NCBI GenBank assembly: GCA_030529725.1
Contig: JAUMWI010000001.1
Coordinates: forward strand, 28,367-92,366
Direction: 5' to 3'
Length of the DNA: 64,000 nt
Origin: Eubacteriales bacterium
GTDB taxonomy: Bacteria; Bacillota; Clostridia; Oscillospirales; Oscillospiraceae
This document shows, one piece after another, positions 61,609-64,000 of this stretch; position 1 is the stretch's first letter; each line of letters starts with the position of its first letter. The notes beneath the pieces were generated by a model that was given only the letters and a program-made list of their open reading frames with translations, made no database searches and was not told the origin of the DNA. The position numbers were made by a program, and so were the translations under genes.

Positions 61609-61658
61609 GAAATGATAGTTCCTTTCAGAATTTTCCAAAGCAATACTCCGTCCCTGCC

Positions 61659-62444
61659 TCACAGCGTGATGGTATCCGGTGCATCTTTTTCGCAGTCTAC
61701 CGTACAGTCGGTGTCAGATCCGACAAGGCGGATCACACGCGCACGGCACAGCTCTAACACCGCAATAAAGGTCGCAACGATCTCACTGCGGCTGTGTGCG
61801 CCCTTGAAGAGAAGCAAAAAACGCGTAATGCCAAAGTTTTTCAGCCGTTTTACGATCTCCCCTGCTTTATCGGCAACGGGATACGGCTCCCGTTTCACGA
61901 TCTCATGAAACGCAGCAGAGGGAGGCGGCGCTGTTTTTTCACTGCGATCAAGCACGGATTGCATCGCAAGCACAAGATCTGCCTTTTCGTGGTCATATTC
62001 GTAGACTTTTCCATGCTGCATCGGCTCGGGATTTTTAGTGAGAATATTGCGACCAAACTCGCTCATCGGGCCGAGCGTCTCCGTCAAGGTCTTAATGCGC
62101 AAATAGGTTTCTTTTTGCTGGCGTTCCTTGAGCGATGCGATCAGCTCGTCCATTTCAGACTGCGCCTCTTCATCCTCAATAGAAAGCAGCATGCGCGTTT
62201 TAATATACATCAGATGCGCCGCCATTGTGATAAAATCACTGGCAATTTCAAGATCAAGCTGACGGCGTTCTTCGAGATAGGCAAGGTATTGTTCCAGGAT
62301 CAGCGCAATCGGAATGTCCTGTATTTCAATTTTGTTCTTTGACAGCAGAAATAATATGAGATCAAGCGGGCCTTCAAAATCCTGCAGCGTCTCCGCGCTT
62401 CTCTCATGCACTACGCTCTCAAGTTTAAAAATAGGATTGTCCAT
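61659..62444 (-). CDS. scpA: Segregation and condensation protein A
   Basis: ScpA is the kleisin that bridges the SMC heads. The 261-aa protein has the N-terminal motif DFEGPLDLILFLLSKNKIEIQDIPI, YLAYLEERRQLDLEIASDFITMAAHLMYIK, and a C-terminal winged helix (FLLLFKGAHSRSEIVATFIAVLELCR). GAGGT precedes ATG 62444. A leader of nearly 200 nt and a strong promoter lie upstream; scpB follows. Confidence 0.95.
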   Translation of the reverse strand: MDNPIFKLESVVHERSAETLQDFEGPLDLILFLLSKNKIEIQDIPIALILEQYLAYLEERRQLDLEIASDFITMAAHLMYIKTRMLLSIEDEEAQSEMDELIASLKERQQKETYLRIKTLTETLGPMSEFGRNILTKNPEPMQHGKVYEYDHEKADLVLAMQSVLDRSEKTAPPPSAAFHEIVKREPYPVADKAGEIVKRLKNFGITRFLLLFKGAHSRSEIVATFIAVLELCRARVIRLVGSDTDCTVDCEKDAPDTITL

Positions 62445-62641
62445 TCTTACCTCAGAAAATCAGATTCAGGAAAAATCTATTCCCGCAACGCCATACGCGG
62501 CATGCAGGAATCCACACCGGTCACGCGGATCAGCGCTGAGAAAAAGCGCCGATAAACTGCCGGAGGTCAAAATAACCTAAAAGGTGTTCACGCAACTTTT
62601 CAAATATAAAGATGCAAAATATAATCCGCATCTACAACTGC
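62445..62641 (-). promoter_or_regulatory. Long structured 5' leader of scpA, function unknown
   Basis: The predicted transcript starts near 62641, leaving about 197 nt. Hairpins visible on the minus strand are GATGC..GCATC (about 62618-62598), AGCGC..GCGCT-type pairing around 62535-62553, and a strong imperfect hairpin TTCCTGCATGCC..GGCGTTGCGGGAA (about 62511-62481). No known riboswitch or protein-binding leader was recognised, and no open frame with a ribosome site was seen. Confidence 0.4.
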
Positions 62642-62647
62642 AGGGCT

Positions 62648-62676
62648 ATTATACCAGCAATTTTCTGATTTTACAA
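62648..62676 (-). promoter_or_regulatory. scpA operon promoter
   Basis: On the minus strand TTGTAA (62676-62671), 17-nt spacer and a perfect TATAAT (62653-62648). The 62677-62775 stretch to the tsf terminator is A/T-rich and holds a small GCAGG..CCTGC hairpin (62697-62711). Confidence 0.75.
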
Positions 62677-62775
62677 GATTATTTGCAATTTTTCTTGCAG
62701 GTATCCTGCAAAATCTTTGTTGATTTTTTGCCGCCGTATTCTCGATAAATGCTTCAAAAGAGTGCTTTAACATAA

Positions 62776-62806
62776 ATAAAAGACCGCAGATTTCTCTGCG
62801 GTCTTT
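62776..62806 (-). terminator. Terminator after tsf
   Basis: AAAGACCGCAG and CTGCGGTCTTT (62779-62806) form a perfect stem; on the minus strand TTTATTTATG follows. Confidence 0.88.
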
Positions 62807-62826
62807 CCAATTCTCGAATAAATCGA

Positions 62827-63750
62827 TCAGGCCTTCTTGACCATGGAAGCGATTTCAGCTGCAAAGTCTTCCTGCTTCTTCTCAATGCCCTCGCCCTTTT
62901 CAAAGCGAACAGCAGTCTTGAAGCTGACCTTGCCGCCGAGCTTCTTAGCTGCGTCAGCGATGTAGTTCTCAACGCTGCCCTGGAAGATGTCGCCGCGGAC
63001 GAACTCCTGCTGGAGCAGGCAGTTCTCGGCATAGAACTTATTGAGCTTACCGACAACGATCTTTTCCTTAACCTGCTCGGGCTTGCCGGCCATCTTGGGG
63101 TCGTTGTCCATCTGGGCCATCATGATCTTCTTCTCTTCCGCAAGCACATCCTCGCTGACCTGGCTCTTGTCCCAGAAACGGGGGTTAAGAGCGGCGATCT
63201 GCATGGCAACGTTGCTGCCGATCTCGGTAGCATTGCAGCCTTCGACCTCGAGATTGACGAGAACGCCGATCTTGCCCTTCATGTGGACGTAAGGCACGCA
63301 GGTGCCGTCAGCGATGCGGGCAAAGCGGCGGATGCTCATATTCTCGCGGATCGCAAGGAACAGCTCGTCCTTGGCGTCCTTGACAGTGCCGTTGCCTTCC
63401 ACCCACTTGCATTCCTGCAGTGCGTCGACATCAGCGGGATTCTGCTTGGCGATGACTTCGGCAACGCCCTTGACAAACTTGACAAACGGCTCACCGTTGG
63501 CGACGAAGTCGGTCTCGCAGTTGACTTCAACGACAACGCCAATGCCGTCGATGACAGCAGCATAAGCCATACCTTCGGCAGCAACGCGGCTGGCCTTCTT
63601 TGCCTGAGAGGCAAGACCCTTTTCGCGCAGGTAAACGATAGCCTTGTCCATATCGCCATCGTTTTCAACGAGGGCCTTCTTGCAATCCATGAGACCGCAG
63701 CCGGTAGCCTGACGGAGCTCATTGACGATAGCAGCAGTAATGTTAGCCAT
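62827..63750 (-). CDS. tsf: Translation elongation factor Ts
   Basis: EF-Ts recycles EF-Tu by exchanging GDP. The 307-aa protein has the N-terminal UBA-like VNELRQATGCGLMDCKKALVEN, the TDFVAN loop (VNCETDFVANGEPF), a dimerisation core and the C-terminal coiled-coil with QEFVRGD. ATG 63750 has GGAGG 8 nt upstream. The codon bias is very strong, as for a highly expressed gene. It follows rpsB. Confidence 0.97.
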   Translation of the reverse strand: MANITAAIVNELRQATGCGLMDCKKALVENDGDMDKAIVYLREKGLASQAKKASRVAAEGMAYAAVIDGIGVVVEVNCETDFVANGEPFVKFVKGVAEVIAKQNPADVDALQECKWVEGNGTVKDAKDELFLAIRENMSIRRFARIADGTCVPYVHMKGKIGVLVNLEVEGCNATEIGSNVAMQIAALNPRFWDKSQVSEDVLAEEKKIMMAQMDNDPKMAGKPEQVKEKIVVGKLNKFYAENCLLQQEFVRGDIFQGSVENYIADAAKKLGGKVSFKTAVRFEKGEGIEKKQEDFAAEIASMVKKA

Positions 63751-63780
63751 TGATTTATCCTCCAATAATTAAGTTTAAGT

Positions 63781-63810
63781 AAAAACGGGGTGAGGCGCCG
63801 CCTCGCCCCG
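63781..63810 (-). terminator. Hairpin with T tract between rpsB and tsf (terminator or attenuator)
   Basis: On the minus strand an 11-bp G/C-rich stem (63810-63800 with 63796-63786, one G-T pair) and a GGC loop are followed by TTTTT (63785-63781). It can end part of the rpsB transcripts before tsf. Confidence 0.85.
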
Positions 63811-63821
63811 CAAAAATTCAA

Positions 63822-64000
63822 TTAGGCTTCTGCCTCGGCTTCGCCGGCTTCCTTCTCGGCAGCAGCATCTTCGGTGACTTCGCCCTGCTTGCCTTCGATC
63901 ATGGCGTTGGCCATCACGGAAGCGAGGAGCTTAATGGCGCGGATGGCGTCATCGTTGCCGGGGATGGGATAATCGATCTCGTCGGGATCGCAGTTGGTAT
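63822..64000 (-). CDS. rpsB: Ribosomal protein S2, C-terminal part (truncated by the window edge)
   Basis: Fifty-nine codons at the edge encode [38 protein letters not shown] followed by an acidic, alanine/glutamate-rich tail. The [19 protein letters not shown] segment is diagnostic for S2. The 5' part lies to the right of the window. Position upstream of tsf is the standard rpsB-tsf operon. Confidence 0.97.
   Translation of the reverse strand, partial: TNCDPDEIDYPIPGNDDAIRAIKLLASVMANAMIEGKQGEVTEDAAAEKEAGEAEAEA

Noticed and set aside
61609-61662. Earlier GTG start of scpB
   Set aside because: It adds residues not typical of ScpB and overlaps scpA; the ATG at 61608 has a better ribosome site and gives the usual length.

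Overview
The window is an ordinary-looking chromosomal segment of a low-to-medium GC, endospore-forming member of the Clostridia. A gut Oscillospirales (Ruminococcaceae-like) organism is my best inference. The evidence is sporulation and spore-coat genes (yunB, cotJ, cwlD, spoVM, sipL, spoIVA, ytfJ/gerW, a dacF-like carboxypeptidase, spo0H-type sigma factor), strong Shine-Dalgarno sites with many GTG/TTG starts, Firmicutes gene order (priA-def-fmt-rsmB-rlmN-prpC-prkC-rsgA-spoVM; cmk-plsC-ispH/S1; scpA-scpB), a pyrophosphate-type phosphofructokinase, and a probable butyryl-CoA:acetate CoA-transferase typical of gut butyrate producers. No phage, insertion sequence, CRISPR array or tRNA gene was seen. 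rRNA genes are absent.

Layout. 1-9.9 kb, mainly plus strand: ruvB 3' end, glmM, a sigH-like sigma gene on an apparently leaderless transcript, a zinc-ribbon protein, divergent bioY and birA sharing a BirA operator, a small DUF1858 redox protein, trmK-nif3, yebC, an ECF transporter S component behind a ~200-nt structured leader, and a membrane-anchored XRE regulator. 9.9-10.3 kb, minus: RNase P RNA with its own promoter and terminator. 10.4-15.7 kb, plus: murD, yunB, ligA, a NUDIX hydrolase and an AlkD-like protein. 15.7-16.8 kb, minus: cotJ operon, with CotJA and CotJB fused. 17-20.7 kb, plus: cwlD, radA, and a Xer-like tyrosine recombinase preceded by a 28-bp palindrome shaped like a dif site. 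20.8-23.6 kb, minus: an amidase-like protein and an ArsR/P-type ATPase metal efflux unit. 23.8-27.9 kb, plus: split transketolase, class II aldolase and PPi-type phosphofructokinase.

28.0-64.0 kb is entirely minus strand. In transcription order from the right: rpsB-tsf; scpA-scpB-ytfI-like-ytfJ-dacF-rluB; an RpiR regulator with a flavoprotein; cmk-plsC-ispH/S1; the CoA-transferase; carD-ispD-ispF; a DUF3343/cysteine-desulfurase pair; cdaA-cdaR (c-di-AMP); a run of small housekeeping genes (RseC, DUF5685, DnaJ, YicC, RemA, gmk, rpoZ); priA-def-fmt-rsmB-rlmN-prpC-prkC-rsgA; and finally a compact spore-coat basement cluster (50-aa membrane protein, spoVM, sipL, spoIVA). The switch from mostly plus to entirely minus genes, next to the Xer-like gene, would fit a replication terminus nearby, but this is inference.

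The most interesting signals are: the switching-type leader upstream of the ECF S component; the dif-like 28-bp palindrome plus a third copy of its arm at the end of the recombinase gene; the adjacent spoVM-sipL-spoIVA cluster with two very small genes; the CotJA-CotJB fusion with a TTG start; an internal Shine-Dalgarno and ATG at the exact IspH/S1 domain junction; and the leaderless sigH transcript. Starts given below were chosen from ribosome binding sites and often differ from the longest open frame. All function calls are from reading the sequence by eye; no database search was run.
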